NCBI GenBank assembly: GCA_937894085.1
Contig: CALCSG010000270.1
Span: 1-35,198, forward strand
DNA length: 35,198 nt
Source: an uncultured Gammaproteobacteria bacterium
GTDB lineage: Bacteria > Pseudomonadota > Gammaproteobacteria > GCA-001735895
Reading direction: 5' to 3'
The notes under the pieces are model-generated. The model had not been told where the DNA came from and ran no database searches. It was given only the letters and a program-made list of their open reading frames with translations. Made by a program: the position numbers and the translations under genes. This document shows positions 34,513 through 35,198 of this stretch, one piece after another; the stretch's first letter is position 1, and each line of letters begins with the position of its first letter.

Positions 34513-34881
34513 ATGCAAATTTATATTGAAAATGGCTACTCACTGGAATTTATAATAATCAGTGCGGATGAAAGCCTGGATTTATCGGCTTATGGTACTT
34601 TTAAGGAAGCCACTTCTATCGCTCAGCATAACCCGCTTTTTATGGCCATCGTGGTGGATTTTAATCAAACTGAGAAACTGTTCGATTCAGGAATGGCGAT
34701 GTTACTCACATTACGTCAGCTATCAGGACGCCTGAAAAACCGAATCTACCTGACTCATGTCAACCCATCACTTTTCAAACAACTCAAACAGTACGGCCTC
34801 AGCAATAAATTTCTTATCAATCAGCAACCAGGGGAATTATTGAAAACAGCAATTCTAATAAATCTTCAGCAAACTGCTTAA
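34513..34881 (+). CDS. STAS-domain protein, anti-sigma factor antagonist-like
   Basis: This 122-residue single STAS domain resembles SpoIIAA-type antagonists. The usual phosphorylation site (DSSG in many) appears as LFDSGMAMLL with Ser59. Strands AIVVDF and IYLTHV and the C-terminal helix complete the fold. GAGGGG lies about 8 nt before the ATG. Such proteins switch partners with an anti-sigma or sensor complex, but no kinase of the anti-sigma type is in this window. It is divergent from the response regulator gene, so it could be a target or partner of the system. Confidence 0.82.
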   Translation: MQIYIENGYSLEFIIISADESLDLSAYGTFKEATSIAQHNPLFMAIVVDFNQTEKLFDSGMAMLLTLRQLSGRLKNRIYLTHVNPSLFKQLKQYGLSNKFLINQQPGELLKTAILINLQQTA

Positions 34882-35147
34882 AATATAAAAATTCTTCACT
34901 TTTAACTATCTTTGTATTTTTTCAAATACTCTGGTTTTATTCAGACACTGAATCCTCTAACTCTTTAAAGCCTATAGTAACTAGCGGTCACTACCTGTGC
35001 CATATAAGGGTTTTTTAGAAAAATCTAAGATATATATGTTTAATTTATGCTCTTAACAACAAACCCGGCTTGACTCTTAATCATCAATAAAAATTATAGA
35101 TTGTTTTAAGCATACAAAAATTTAATTATAACTACACAACTTAATGT

Positions 35148-35198
35148 GGCGGATTCAACTCTGAAGTGCAACGCAGTTAATTCCAGATCTAGCGAACG
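35148..35198. repeat. Right terminal inverted repeat, probable IS30-family end
   Basis: These 51 bases are the exact reverse complement of bases 1-51, with the tip GGCGGATTCAACTCTG at 35148. The inner flank shows TGT before the tip, as in the IS30 terminal TGT, and the left side has a TGTAAG beside its tip. The two copies are in inverted orientation, so the segment could be an assembly unit or a composite structure. Confidence 0.6.

Noticed and set aside
1-35198. Circular replicon joined through the ends
   Set aside because: The terminal repeats are inverted, not direct, so they cannot represent a circular overlap.

Overview
The window looks like about 35 kb of chromosome from a moderately AT-rich Gammaproteobacterium, probably a free-living or environmental lineage. 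The evidence is a DUF1820 protein next to a monothiol-site glutaredoxin, paired PCuAC and SCO1 copper chaperones, a TetR-controlled RND/LolA-like/beta-barrel export operon, and large sensory kinases. No ribosomal RNA, tRNA, CRISPR or prophage genes were seen. The two window ends are identical 51-bp sequences in opposite orientation. They resemble IS30-family termini, so the window is probably a contig bounded by two inverted copies of one insertion sequence.

Left part (0.4-11.4 kb). An LPP20-type lipoprotein is followed, on the minus strand, by a copper-delivery pair for cytochrome oxidase (PCuAC then SCO1). Next is a four-gene minus-strand operon: TetR repressor, RND/MMPL exporter, LolA-like periplasmic protein and outer-membrane barrel. 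Its promoter carries two near-identical palindromes, one filling the -35/-10 spacer and one just downstream of -10. It is followed by a UspA - Na/Pi cotransporter - small charged protein operon and a stand-alone MerB-like organomercurial lyase with its catalytic residues intact.

Middle (11.6-19.7 kb). Ten closely packed plus-strand genes run from glutaredoxin and DUF1820 through a GT2 glycosyltransferase, a nucleosidase-like protein, an M1 peptidase, a ChaN lipoprotein, an SDR, a HAD phosphatase and a PNPOx-like protein to a second glycosyltransferase-like protein.

Scarred stretch (19.7-28.3 kb). A CcdA/DsbD-like membrane gene has lost its thioredoxin-like N-terminal part to a frameshift and a truncation next to a REP-like palindrome. 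Beside it lies a 145-bp MITE-like element. A three-gene regulatory operon follows (hybrid histidine kinase, REC-PAS regulator, ArsR-type repressor). Beyond it are a probable 5' fragment of a group II intron, an orphan ORF with internal repeats, coding-like debris, an M14 cytosolic-type carboxypeptidase and a large REP hairpin.

Right part (28.3-34.9 kb). A signalling island holds a 1452-residue CheB-CheR-coiled coil-PAS-histidine kinase whose CheB domain has His in place of the catalytic Asp. It also holds a NarL-type response regulator, a 62-residue protein with a strong ribosome binding site, a DUF2934 protein and a STAS-domain protein. The DUF2934 and STAS genes share a TATAGGGG(G)AA motif upstream, which suggests one regulon. 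This island is the best candidate for an undescribed system here.
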